From G963667145 sp963676515 [NCBI: Candidatus Cloacimonadota bacterium] (GTDB lineage Bacteria > Cloacimonadota > Cloacimonadia > G963667145): a stretch of DNA of 64,000 nucleotides. Location: assembly GCA_963676515.1 (NCBI GenBank), contig OY781061.1, positions 248,001 to 312,000 on the forward strand, written 5' to 3'. This document shows positions 1 through 7,851 of this stretch, one piece after another. Numbering within the stretch: position 1 is the first letter of the stretch; every line of letters starts with the position of its first letter. The translations under genes and the position numbers were made by a program. Under the pieces are notes generated by a model, which searched no databases, had not been told where the DNA came from, and saw only the letters and a program-made list of their open reading frames with translations.

Positions 1-369
1 ACTCACAGCAAAAGCTGTCCGATGTTCGTCCCTCTGGTGGAAAACGGCTACGAAAACCACGAAATTACCGAGATTTTAGTGCGAGAATATCTGCAAGATT
101 TCCAAGATGTAGACACCCTGATCTTAGGCTGTACGCACTATCCCGTACTCAAAAAAAGCATCGGAAACTATTTCCACAACGAAGTCAAACTTATAGACTC
201 TGGCGTCGCCATCAGCCAATATCTGAAAACGAAGATAAAACCATCTGCCCAAAAATATGCTGGTGGAAATCACTTTTATGTTACAGATAATCAAGAAAAT
301 TTTTTACTCTTAGCTCGCAAGATTTTGGACAACCCTAACATCCGATTGGAACATGTAAATCTTATCTAA
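1..369 (+). CDS. murI: Glutamate racemase, C-terminal part (cut by window edge)
   Basis: MurI interconverts L- and D-glutamate for peptidoglycan. The frame is open to base 1, so the N-terminal half, with the first catalytic Cys, lies outside the window. The visible part opens with SCPMFVPLVENGY, the segment after the substrate loop in MurI. It carries LILGCTHYP, whose Cys is the second catalytic residue of the racemase and is followed by the conserved THYP. The protein ends about 60 residues later, as expected for the family. purU starts 19 bases downstream on the same strand, so the two are probably cotranscribed. Family identity is clear; activity cannot be judged without the N-terminus. 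Confidence 0.92.
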   Translation, partial: THSKSCPMFVPLVENGYENHEITEILVREYLQDFQDVDTLILGCTHYPVLKKSIGNYFHNEVKLIDSGVAISQYLKTKIKPSAQKYAGGNHFYVTDNQENFLLLARKILDNPNIRLEHVNLI

Positions 370-387
370 TAAAAAGGATTTTAAATT

Positions 388-1233
388 ATGAATGCACACG
401 CTATTTTGTTGATCAGCTGCCAAGATCAGCTAGGAATTGCTGCCAAAGTAACCTGCTTTTTGGCTCAGTACGAAGGCAACATCGTAGATATCGATCAGCA
501 TGTGGAAGATAACAAGTATTTTATGCGCGTCAAATGGTCGCTCGCTAAATTTGGTCTAGCACGCGAAGATATTAAAAAAAGATTTGAGCAAGAGGTAGCC
601 AGCCACCTAACAAAGGTAGATTACCAACTTTATCTTACAGATAAGACGCCCAGAATGGCGATTTTTGTCTCCAAATCTTCGCACTGCCTATTTGACATCC
701 TGGCTCGACGCGAATCTTACCAAGTAGAAATTCCTCTGATTATCTCCAATCATCAAACTCTAGCACCTATAGCCAAATCTTTTGATATTCCTTTCTACTA
801 CTTGGCTATTGACAAGAAAAATAAACTTGAAATGGAAAAAGAACAACTGGCTTTACTGAAAAAGCACGATATAGATTTCGTAGTGTTAGCTCGCTATATG
901 CAAATCCTCTCCGCATCACTCATCGAGGAGTATCCCAAAAAAATCATCAATATTCACCACTCTTTTTTGCCCGCTTTTCCAGGAGCTAAGCCTTATCACC
1001 AAGCTTTCAAAAGGGGAGTGAAAATCATCGGAGCTACCAGCCACTATGTCACATCCCAACTAGACGAGGGACCGATAATCGAGCAAGATGTCGCCAGAGT
1101 GTCTCACAGCGACTCTGTCAAAGATCTCATCCGTAAAGGAAAAGATTTAGAAAAAATAGTGCTTTCCCGAGCTATCTATAACCATCTGAACTGCAAAATT
1201 ATAACTCATAAAAACAAAACTTTTGTTTTTTAA
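388..1233 (+). CDS. purU: Formyltetrahydrofolate deformylase
   Basis: PurU hydrolyses 10-formyl-THF to formate and THF, balancing one-carbon pools and feeding formate to purine synthesis. At 281 aa it is full length. Residues 1-80 form an ACT-type regulatory domain (AILLISCQDQLGIAAKVTCF). Residues 90-280 are the formyltransferase-like domain, with the signature HHSFLPAFPGAKPYHQAF and the segment GATSHYVTSQLDEGPIIEQD. The catalytic Asn/His/Asp set (INIHHSFLP, LDEGP) is present. An AAAAGGA ribosome site lies about 10 bases before the ATG. The 3' end overlaps that of the convergent purB by four bases, leaving no room for a separate terminator. Confidence 0.95.
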   Translation: MNAHAILLISCQDQLGIAAKVTCFLAQYEGNIVDIDQHVEDNKYFMRVKWSLAKFGLAREDIKKRFEQEVASHLTKVDYQLYLTDKTPRMAIFVSKSSHCLFDILARRESYQVEIPLIISNHQTLAPIAKSFDIPFYYLAIDKKNKLEMEKEQLALLKKHDIDFVVLARYMQILSASLIEEYPKKIINIHHSFLPAFPGAKPYHQAFKRGVKIIGATSHYVTSQLDEGPIIEQDVARVSHSDSVKDLIRKGKDLEKIVLSRAIYNHLNCKIITHKNKTFVF

Positions 1234-2516
1234 GCAAACACCCTAGCAAAAATTTTATCAACATTGCCTAAAAAATTTTCTACTGAAAAAATATCCTCTA
1301 TCTGCTTTGGAGTTAAATATATTCTGGGCTCTTTTTTAACCAAAGTTTTAAGCTCTTTTCCTTCTTCCCAAGCACGATGTGCCAAAGATTGCACCAACTT
1401 ATAAGCTTCCTCGCGGAGCATCCCAGCCTTGGTCAGAGCCAACATCAATTTTTGAGAATAGATAATTCCTTTGGTCTTATGCAGATTATCGTTGATATTA
1501 TTTTCGAGCACATTCAGATTTGTCAGCACCTTGAGCATCCGTGCCAACATATAGTCGAGTAAAATAGAGCTATCTGTCAAAGTGATCCGCTCGCAAGAGG
1601 AGTTGGACAAGTCCCGCTCGTGCCACAGAGCGATATTTTCTAAGCCTGCCAAAGCATAGCCACGCATCACCCGAGAGAGTCCAGTTATATTCTCAGAGGA
1701 GATAGGATTTTTCTTGTGAGGCATTGCCGAAGAGCCTTTTTGACCTTTGCCAAAACCCTCTTCCAGCTCTCTTATCTCAGTTCTTTGCAGATTTCGTATC
1801 TCCACGGCTATCTTCTCCAAACAAGAGGCAACTAAAGCACAAAAATTCAAATACTCGGCTTGCCTATCTCTTTGCACTATTTGAGTGGAAATCTTGGCAA
1901 ATCCGATACCCAGAGAGGACAATGCTATCTCCTCTACCTCTGGCTCTGTAGCAGCAAAAGTGCCTACAGCCCCCGAAAGTTTGCCCACTGACACCCTTTT
2001 CTTTAACTCCTGTAACCTCTGCCTATTCCTTTGCATATCTTCGTACCAGAGAGCAAACTTCAACCCTAAACTTATCGGTTCGGCATGCACCCCGTGAGTT
2101 CTGCCCATTTGTGGCAAATCTTTGTAGCGATAAGCCAAAATCTTCAGCTGCTGCATTAAACCATCTATACCTGTCTCTAATAGTTGCAAAGAGTCTCTAA
2201 GCTGCAAAGCCAACGCAGAATCTAACACATCCGACGAAGTCAAGCCCACATGAATGTAACGAGAAGAGTCTCCCACATTTTCTGCCACATTGGTCAAGAA
2301 AGCGATCACATCGTGCTTCACCTCTTTCTCTATCTCCCTAAGTCTTGGGATAGTATAAGTAGCTTTCTGTTCAATCTCTTGCAGGCTTTTAGCAGGAATA
2401 AGACCCAGCTTCGCCTTCGCTTGGCACACTGCCACTTCCAAAGCCAGCATCTTATCAAATTTGCTCTCGTCGCTCCAAATTTGTCGCATCTGTTTGCGAG
2501 AATATCTCTCTATCAT
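1230..2516 (-). CDS. purB: Adenylosuccinate lyase
   Basis: PurB cleaves SAICAR and adenylosuccinate, releasing fumarate, in de novo purine and AMP synthesis. The 428-aa length is normal for the short bacterial class. Fumarase/aspartase superfamily marks are all visible: the N-terminal MIERYSRKQMRQIWSDESKF, the SSDVLDSALALQ block, TMGRTHG-type QMGRTHGVHAEPISLG with the catalytic His, and the signature GSSAMPHKKNPISSENI carrying the catalytic loop serine. It is the last gene of a minus-strand series running from moaC through mog and the HhH protein. It converges on purU, and both enzymes serve purine metabolism, so the pairing makes sense functionally. Confidence 0.96.
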   Translation of the reverse strand: MIERYSRKQMRQIWSDESKFDKMLALEVAVCQAKAKLGLIPAKSLQEIEQKATYTIPRLREIEKEVKHDVIAFLTNVAENVGDSSRYIHVGLTSSDVLDSALALQLRDSLQLLETGIDGLMQQLKILAYRYKDLPQMGRTHGVHAEPISLGLKFALWYEDMQRNRQRLQELKKRVSVGKLSGAVGTFAATEPEVEEIALSSLGIGFAKISTQIVQRDRQAEYLNFCALVASCLEKIAVEIRNLQRTEIRELEEGFGKGQKGSSAMPHKKNPISSENITGLSRVMRGYALAGLENIALWHERDLSNSSCERITLTDSSILLDYMLARMLKVLTNLNVLENNINDNLHKTKGIIYSQKLMLALTKAGMLREEAYKLVQSLAHRAWEEGKELKTLVKKEPRIYLTPKQIEDIFSVENFLGNVDKIFARVFA

Positions 2517-2533
2517 TCTAGCTCTCCATCTGG

Positions 2534-3154
2534 CTATTTTACCAGCACTTGCGGCAATATAACTTCCAGTTTTTTCTGACCGACACCCTTGATCTTCAAT
2601 AAGTCATCAGCGGTATTAAATTTGCCGTTCTTGGCTCGGTAATCAACAATTTTCTGTGCTGTCACTCTGCCTATACCTTTGACAGAAGTCAACTCATCGA
2701 TACTAGCGGTATTCACATCTACCAACTCCGCTTGCTTATCGTACTCCAGCTCAGCTTTTTTTTCTTGCTTCACTTTTTTTTGATGTTCCACACCAAAAGG
2801 CAAAAAATACTCTTTCAACTTAGCGAATTTCACAGGACCAATGCCGCTAACCATTTGCAAATCTTCCAGGCAAACAAACTCAGAGCGTAACTCTACAATT
2901 TTAGCCGCTGTCTTTTCTCCAATTCCCGGCACCATTTTCAGCTCTTGCACCCCAGCTGTTCGCACATCCCACACCGCTTTGACATCCGTTTTCAAAGCCT
3001 CTTCCCTTCTTTTCTGCTCTTGCACAGAGTTATTCCCCTGATACGAAACAAGATCCAGAAATTTCCCAAAAGCAAAAAAAATAAGCAAAAAGAGTAAAAC
3101 TTTTTGCTGAGATTGGGTCAAAAACCCAGATAAAAAAAGGTTAAACCTTTTCAT
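2534..3154 (-). CDS. Membrane-anchored double helix-hairpin-helix protein, ComEA-like
   Basis: A 206-aa protein with a short N-terminus, one membrane segment at about residues 18-37, then two helix-hairpin-helix units at about 64-118 and 145-205. The hairpins read MVPGIGEKTAAKIVELR and VKGIGRVTAQKIVDYR, with the VNTASIDEL lead-in typical of ComEA. ComEA proteins bind incoming double-stranded DNA on the outer face of the inner membrane during natural transformation. Two HhH units rather than one is less usual, and a Lys/Glu-rich linker (125-143) separates them. The start overlaps the end of mog by 14 bases. No other competence gene is in view, so a role in DNA uptake is inference. Confidence 0.8.
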   Translation of the reverse strand: MKRFNLFLSGFLTQSQQKVLLFLLIFFAFGKFLDLVSYQGNNSVQEQKRREEALKTDVKAVWDVRTAGVQELKMVPGIGEKTAAKIVELRSEFVCLEDLQMVSGIGPVKFAKLKEYFLPFGVEHQKKVKQEKKAELEYDKQAELVDVNTASIDELTSVKGIGRVTAQKIVDYRAKNGKFNTADDLLKIKGVGQKKLEVILPQVLVK

Positions 3155-3632
3155 GCGAGTCTATGTCTGATTTCATCTGCAACATATGTTGCAAAAGGGG
3201 CTCTATCTCTTGCCAATACTCTTTGACCGCTCGCAGACTCCCCGGCAAAGTGAAAATTAAAGATTTATCGCTAAGCCCACATACGCCTCTACTAAGTAAA
3301 GCGTTTGGATTAGATTGCCCGAACTTATTTCTGATGAACTCCATCACGCCTGGGATTTGTTTATCCAGCAAGGGCAATACCGCCTCAATGGTGAAATCAC
3401 TACTACCAATACCCGTTCCACCTGTGGTGAAAATCAAATCTATCTGCTTTTTTCTAAGCTCACGCAGAGTAAAATCTAGCTTTTTTTTGTCATCGGCTAA
3501 CAAGAAATAATCACCTTTCGATTGCGAAAATTTCTCCAATCGATGCAAAAGAAATTTACCACTTTTGTCTTCGTAAACACCCTGACTAGCTCTGGTACTC
3601 AGAGTTATCACGGCAAAACTAATCAAAGACAT
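3141..3632 (-). CDS. mog: Molybdopterin adenylyltransferase, MoaB/Mog family
   Basis: This enzyme adenylylates molybdopterin before molybdate insertion. The 163-aa protein shows the MoCF-domain marks LIFTTGGTGIGSSDFTIEAV (the GGTG substrate loop) and FTLPGSLRAVKEYW near the end. MoaB and Mog cannot be told apart from these motifs alone. Its start codon overlaps the moaC stop by one base, and the HhH gene overlaps its 3' end, so the three are likely translated from one mRNA. Together with moaC it suggests a user of molybdenum or tungsten cofactor; a molybdenum hydroxylase subunit lies at 49-51 kb. Confidence 0.88.
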   Translation of the reverse strand: MSLISFAVITLSTRASQGVYEDKSGKFLLHRLEKFSQSKGDYFLLADDKKKLDFTLRELRKKQIDLIFTTGGTGIGSSDFTIEAVLPLLDKQIPGVMEFIRNKFGQSNPNALLSRGVCGLSDKSLIFTLPGSLRAVKEYWQEIEPLLQHMLQMKSDIDSHEKV

Positions 3633-4084
3633 TACAAATCCTGCTTGGTCTTCTCCAGCAAGTGAATATGGGAAAAGCTCATCTGTTTATCGACAGCTTT
3701 GCACATATCGTAGATGGTCAGCAAAGCGACACTCACTGCGGTCAGGGCTTCCATCTCTATGCCTGTAACATCTACCGCAACTGCTTTGCTGGTGCAAACT
3801 ATGCCATCATCCTCGACCTCAAAAGCTACATCTATCTGAGAGATAAAGACATTATGACACATCGGGATCAAGTCACTAGTTCTCTTGCCACCTTGAATAG
3901 CTGCTACTTTTGCTACCGCCAAGACATTCCCTTTGATAATCTTATTAGAAACAATCCTCGCGACCGTATCAGGCAACAGAACTATCTTCCCTCGAGCTTT
4001 TGCTATTCTCAGCTGCTTTACCTTACCACTAACATCCACCATCTTTGCTTTGTAATTCTCGTCTAAATGAGTAAATTCCATCAT
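3632..4084 (-). CDS. moaC: Cyclic pyranopterin monophosphate synthase MoaC
   Basis: MoaC acts with MoaA to turn GTP into cyclic pyranopterin monophosphate, the first step of molybdenum cofactor synthesis. The 150-aa length is typical. Seen directly are KGNVLAVAKVAAIQGGKRTSDLIPMCHN, which contains the family signature with its Lys and the MCHN His, then GIEMEALTAVSVALLTIYDMCKAVD with the active-site Asp. The first residues (MEFTHLDE) match the family opening. The start overlaps the stop of the upstream TPR gene by four bases, and its stop overlaps mog. MoaA is not in the window. Confidence 0.95.
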   Translation of the reverse strand: MMEFTHLDENYKAKMVDVSGKVKQLRIAKARGKIVLLPDTVARIVSNKIIKGNVLAVAKVAAIQGGKRTSDLIPMCHNVFISQIDVAFEVEDDGIVCTSKAVAVDVTGIEMEALTAVSVALLTIYDMCKAVDKQMSFSHIHLLEKTKQDL

Positions 4085-5967
4085 CGATTATTTTCCTTCT
4101 GTTGCAAGCTTTCCAATATTCTACGCTCGATCTTACCTTGCAACGGTCTATCTAACTTTGTACACAGCTCCAGCACTCTAGTTTGTGCTATCACAGCTTT
4201 GGCTGGATACTCTTGCACAATCTTTTTATACTCCACCAACGCCTGATCAAATTTCCGCGACTGCTCATAACTTTTGGCAACCAGAAACATTATCTTTTCG
4301 CTCTGCTCACCCTTTTTATTCTCTTGGATAAACTCCTTGCCCCTGCTGATAGCACGGTCATAGTTTGTTTCTTGGAAATCTTTGTAGATGGAGTCATAAC
4401 TCAGTTCTTGTGAAGATTTTACCTTCTCCCCGAGCTTTTTTTGGCTCATTTCATATTTGATTTTTGCGTCTTTACTTTTATTACCAGACGGATAACGCTC
4501 CATAGATTGCGAGAAATAAGATTTCGCTGTGTTATAATCTTCCATGGCATAATAACATTCTCCTATCCAGTACAAACAATTTTCTACCAAAGCGTTAGTC
4601 GGAAACTTTTGCATATAGTCCTTAAACGAAACTATCGACTCTTCAAACAGTTTATTCTCATACATCCCGTAACTCTTTTTGTAGAGAGCCTCTTGCGGCG
4701 AAGTTTCAACGATTCCCATCTTCTTTTTCGACATCCCAATTTTCACTTTGGCGTGATCTGCTTTCTCCGAATCTGGAAACAAAGCCAAAATCTGCTCGAA
4801 AACCGCTATCGCCTTATTATACTCTTCCAAAGAGTAGCAGCACTCGCCTTTCCAATAATAAACATTAGGAATATATTTGCTCTGCGGGAATTTGGACAAA
4901 TATTGATCAAAAGCTTCGATTGCCTTATCATATCTGCCGACAAGATAAGCTTTACGAATATTCTTGTATTCCTGAAAATCCTGCGAGCTATTAGAACTTT
5001 TGCGAGCATCGGCTATCATCTTTATTTTAATCTTCGCATCTTCGACCTTGCTCGACTGAGGATAATCTTTGAGCACCTTTTCAAACTCAAATAGAGCCTC
5101 ACTTTTCTTATCCAAAGAGTAATAAGACTCCGCCAGCCAGTATTGGCAATTAGGAGCAAGGTCGCTCTGTGGATACAAGGTGATAAAATCGGAAAATTCC
5201 TCGATAGCCGAATCGTATTTTTTTTGGTAATAGTTGTTCAGTGCTTTTTTGTAAATTTCTTCCAAAGAACTGTTATCTTTCTTGTTTTGCAAAGAAGCTA
5301 TCTTTTCTAAGCGTCTATTTGCCAAATAACGCTCTTCGCTCTGAGGATATTTGTTAATCACCTGTTGGAAAAGTTTGCTAGCTAAATCGAAATTGCTCAA
5401 ATTAAAGTAGCTGTCTGCAATCAAAAATTCAGCACTAGAAGCAAAAGGACCATTCGGATAATGTTTCAGATAAATAGTCAAAGCACGAAAAGCTTCCTGA
5501 TAACGCTTCTCATCAAAAAGCTCTTTACACTTCTCAAAATCGGACTGAACTCCACCCAAACCAAGCTCCAAACTCAACACAAAGTCGCTTTTATATCTGG
5601 TAGCTCTATCGAGTTTATCCACCACATAGTTCTTCAACTTATAATCAGGAAATTTCTCCAACAAAAGCTTGTAAAAAATTATCGCCTTGTTGTAATTCCG
5701 CAATTGGAAATAAGATTGAGCTATATTGAGCAAAATATCCGCAAAATAAAGACTTTGTGGATACTTTTCTATAAAATTTTCCCCTAGATGGATCGTATTT
5801 TCATACTCTTTTTGTGCATAATGAGTCAGCACCACCTTGTACTGCTTCTCTTGCACAGACACCCCATCCATCTTTTGGTCATTACTAACTATTTTGTATG
5901 CAATAAACAAACCAGAAAGCAAGATCAAGAGAGAGAAAAAAACGATAATCAAATGTCTAAGAGTCAT
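4081..5967 (-). CDS. Large TPR-repeat protein with N-terminal membrane anchor
   Basis: A 628-aa protein with one N-terminal membrane segment (about residues 5-25, ending IAYKIV), then at least six TPR units of the YbgF/BamD type. Each has the pattern N-YYWKGECCYSLEEYNKAIAVF followed by FPDSEKA. Short charged linkers joined by KKMG or QKLG separate the units. Such repeats form superhelical scaffolds for protein-protein contacts at the cell envelope. It is a paralogue of the protein at 7852-9882: same anchor, repeat style and YPQS/YPGS boundaries. The gene overlaps moaC by four bases. Partners are unknown, and an outer-membrane assembly or divisome role is only a guess from repeat type. Confidence 0.75.
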   Translation of the reverse strand: MTLRHLIIVFFSLLILLSGLFIAYKIVSNDQKMDGVSVQEKQYKVVLTHYAQKEYENTIHLGENFIEKYPQSLYFADILLNIAQSYFQLRNYNKAIIFYKLLLEKFPDYKLKNYVVDKLDRATRYKSDFVLSLELGLGGVQSDFEKCKELFDEKRYQEAFRALTIYLKHYPNGPFASSAEFLIADSYFNLSNFDLASKLFQQVINKYPQSEERYLANRRLEKIASLQNKKDNSSLEEIYKKALNNYYQKKYDSAIEEFSDFITLYPQSDLAPNCQYWLAESYYSLDKKSEALFEFEKVLKDYPQSSKVEDAKIKIKMIADARKSSNSSQDFQEYKNIRKAYLVGRYDKAIEAFDQYLSKFPQSKYIPNVYYWKGECCYSLEEYNKAIAVFEQILALFPDSEKADHAKVKIGMSKKKMGIVETSPQEALYKKSYGMYENKLFEESIVSFKDYMQKFPTNALVENCLYWIGECYYAMEDYNTAKSYFSQSMERYPSGNKSKDAKIKYEMSQKKLGEKVKSSQELSYDSIYKDFQETNYDRAISRGKEFIQENKKGEQSEKIMFLVAKSYEQSRKFDQALVEYKKIVQEYPAKAVIAQTRVLELCTKLDRPLQGKIERRILESLQQKENNR

Positions 5968-5974
5968 AAAATAT

Positions 5975-7360
5975 TCAACACTCCTTCAAAAATCCTAAAT
6001 AAGCCAAATAAGTGTTGTAGACATCAACTTTGCTAGAAAGCTCATAAAGAGAGTGCATCCCAAACAATCCAGTCCCACAATCGACAACATCAGCACCCAA
6101 AGCAGCCAAATATTTGGCAATAGTTCCTCCACCACCTTCATCCACTTTACCCAAAGATCCCATTTGCCAAAAAACTTTGTTCTTATCAAAAACTCTGGTC
6201 AACTTGGCCACAAACTCACTCCCTGCGTCGTTAGAAGAAAATTTGCCACCACCTCCACCAAACTTGGAAACCTCTACTCCCGAACCTAAAATAGTAGCAT
6301 TTTGTTTGTCGTGCACCTCTGGATAGTTAGGATTTAGAGCTGCTGTGACATCGGCAGAGAGTATCTGTGTATTGCCCAAAGTTTTAGCCAGTTGGTAACT
6401 ATCATAAGCTTCGCCTTTCAGTTTCATCAGTTCTTGCAAAAAATTTTTGAAAAAAGCAGATTTAGCACCAGTGTTTCCTTCACTACCTATTTCTTCTTTA
6501 TCGGCAAAATAGCACACCATCGTTTTGGCAGGATTTTTTACCTCCAAAAGGGCTCGCAAACCACAATAAGAACATACTCTATCGTCTTGCCCATAAGATA
6601 AAATCATCGAGGAGTCTATCCCTGCATCGCGAGCTTTGCCAGCAGGCACCAAACTAAGCTCTGCGGACAAAAAGTCCTGCTCTCTAATCCCATATTTTTC
6701 GTTCAATATCTGCAAAGCTTTCAATTTAAAGCGAGATTTCACCTCTTTTTCATCTTTACCAAAAGCAGGCATAGAAGAAAAAACTAAATTCATCTTATTA
6801 GCATCGAAAGCATCTGTCAATTTCTTAGAGTATTGTACTTTACGAGCAAGATGAGGCAAAAGATCGGGAATAACAAACACAGGGTCGTTATCATCTTCGC
6901 CAATATCCACATTGATCTTCTCACCGTCGGACTTGATCACCACTCCGTGCAAAGCCAAAGGCGTAGAAAACCACTGGTACTTTTTTATTCCACCATAATA
7001 GTGAGTCTTAGCCATACACACATCGTCCGACTCATAAAAAGGGTTCTGCTTGAGGTCAACTCGGGGGGAATCTATGTGCGATGCGATAACATTGACACCT
7101 TCCACCATCGCCGAAGAAGACAAAACCGCAAAAGCCACACTTTTAGATTTGAGCACCTTGTAAACTTTGCTACCGCCTTCCTCTATCTCTTTAAAACCAG
7201 CTTTCTCTAGCAATTTCACCGTGTAATCGACGCTTAACCTTTCCGTCTTACATTCATCTAAAAAACTTTTATAACCTTTAGCAAACTCCCAAATTTTGGA
7301 GTTATCGCTATCTTTTTGCCAAGCGGTATTTTTTTTATACAATAATTTCTCTGAACTCAT
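5975..7360 (-). CDS. M18 family aminopeptidase
   Basis: A zinc aminopeptidase of the M18 (aspartyl aminopeptidase) family, 461 aa as usual for the bacterial type. Metal-ligand segments are visible: ASHIDSPRVDLK with the first His, DDRVCSYCGLRAL with the bridging Asp, ADKEEIGSEGNTGAKS with the catalytic Glu pair, SADVTAALNPNYPEVHDK, and FGMHSLYELSSK near the end with the final His. The glycine run SKFGGGGGKFSSNDAGSEF is typical of the family. Its ATG directly abuts the greA stop, so translation is probably coupled. It most likely acts in the cytoplasm in peptide turnover; substrate preference cannot be read from sequence. Confidence 0.92.
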   Translation of the reverse strand: MSSEKLLYKKNTAWQKDSDNSKIWEFAKGYKSFLDECKTERLSVDYTVKLLEKAGFKEIEEGGSKVYKVLKSKSVAFAVLSSSAMVEGVNVIASHIDSPRVDLKQNPFYESDDVCMAKTHYYGGIKKYQWFSTPLALHGVVIKSDGEKINVDIGEDDNDPVFVIPDLLPHLARKVQYSKKLTDAFDANKMNLVFSSMPAFGKDEKEVKSRFKLKALQILNEKYGIREQDFLSAELSLVPAGKARDAGIDSSMILSYGQDDRVCSYCGLRALLEVKNPAKTMVCYFADKEEIGSEGNTGAKSAFFKNFLQELMKLKGEAYDSYQLAKTLGNTQILSADVTAALNPNYPEVHDKQNATILGSGVEVSKFGGGGGKFSSNDAGSEFVAKLTRVFDKNKVFWQMGSLGKVDEGGGGTIAKYLAALGADVVDCGTGLFGMHSLYELSSKVDVYNTYLAYLGFLKEC

Positions 7361-7837
7361 CTAACCTCTCCAAATCTTAACAACGGAATACTCTATATCT
7401 CCCATCGGAGCAGTAACTACAAAATCTTCATCCTCTTTTTTCCCGATGATAGCTTTGCCTAGAGGCGACAAAAAAGAGATCGGAGTCAAATCAGCTCCAA
7501 AATCAAAATCTATCTCATCTGCTCCCACCAAAATATAGTTAGTCAACTCACCACTTTGTTTTTCTTTCACCTTCACGCAAAATCCAAATCTCACCGCACT
7601 TGCGTCCATTTTCATAGTATCTATCACCTGCAATTTGGTCAACCTAGAAGAGATATAATCGATCTCATTTTCGATATTTCTCTTCCTCTCGCGTGCCGCA
7701 TGATACTCAGCGTTTTCAGACAAATCTCCCATTTCTCTGGCGACAGAGACCTGCTTTACCACTTCCGGCAAACTTGCTATCAGCTTATCCAATTTTTCAT
7801 TAAGCTTTTTGATACCTGTAACTGTAATATATTTCAT
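7361..7837 (-). CDS. greA: Transcription elongation factor GreA/GreB
   Basis: Gre factors enter the RNA polymerase secondary channel and trigger cleavage of backtracked transcripts. The 158-aa protein has the N-terminal antiparallel coiled coil with the acidic tip EMGDLSENAEYHAARER, identical to the conserved loop that coordinates the catalytic magnesium. The C-terminal FKBP-like domain shows PISFLSPLGKAIIGKKEDE. The length and tip fit GreA better than GreB. It sits between the second TPR gene (14 bases upstream) and the aminopeptidase, whose ATG follows immediately. Confidence 0.95.
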   Translation of the reverse strand: MKYITVTGIKKLNEKLDKLIASLPEVVKQVSVAREMGDLSENAEYHAARERKRNIENEIDYISSRLTKLQVIDTMKMDASAVRFGFCVKVKEKQSGELTNYILVGADEIDFDFGADLTPISFLSPLGKAIIGKKEDEDFVVTAPMGDIEYSVVKIWRG

Positions 7838-7851
7838 AGCTGTTTTTCCCT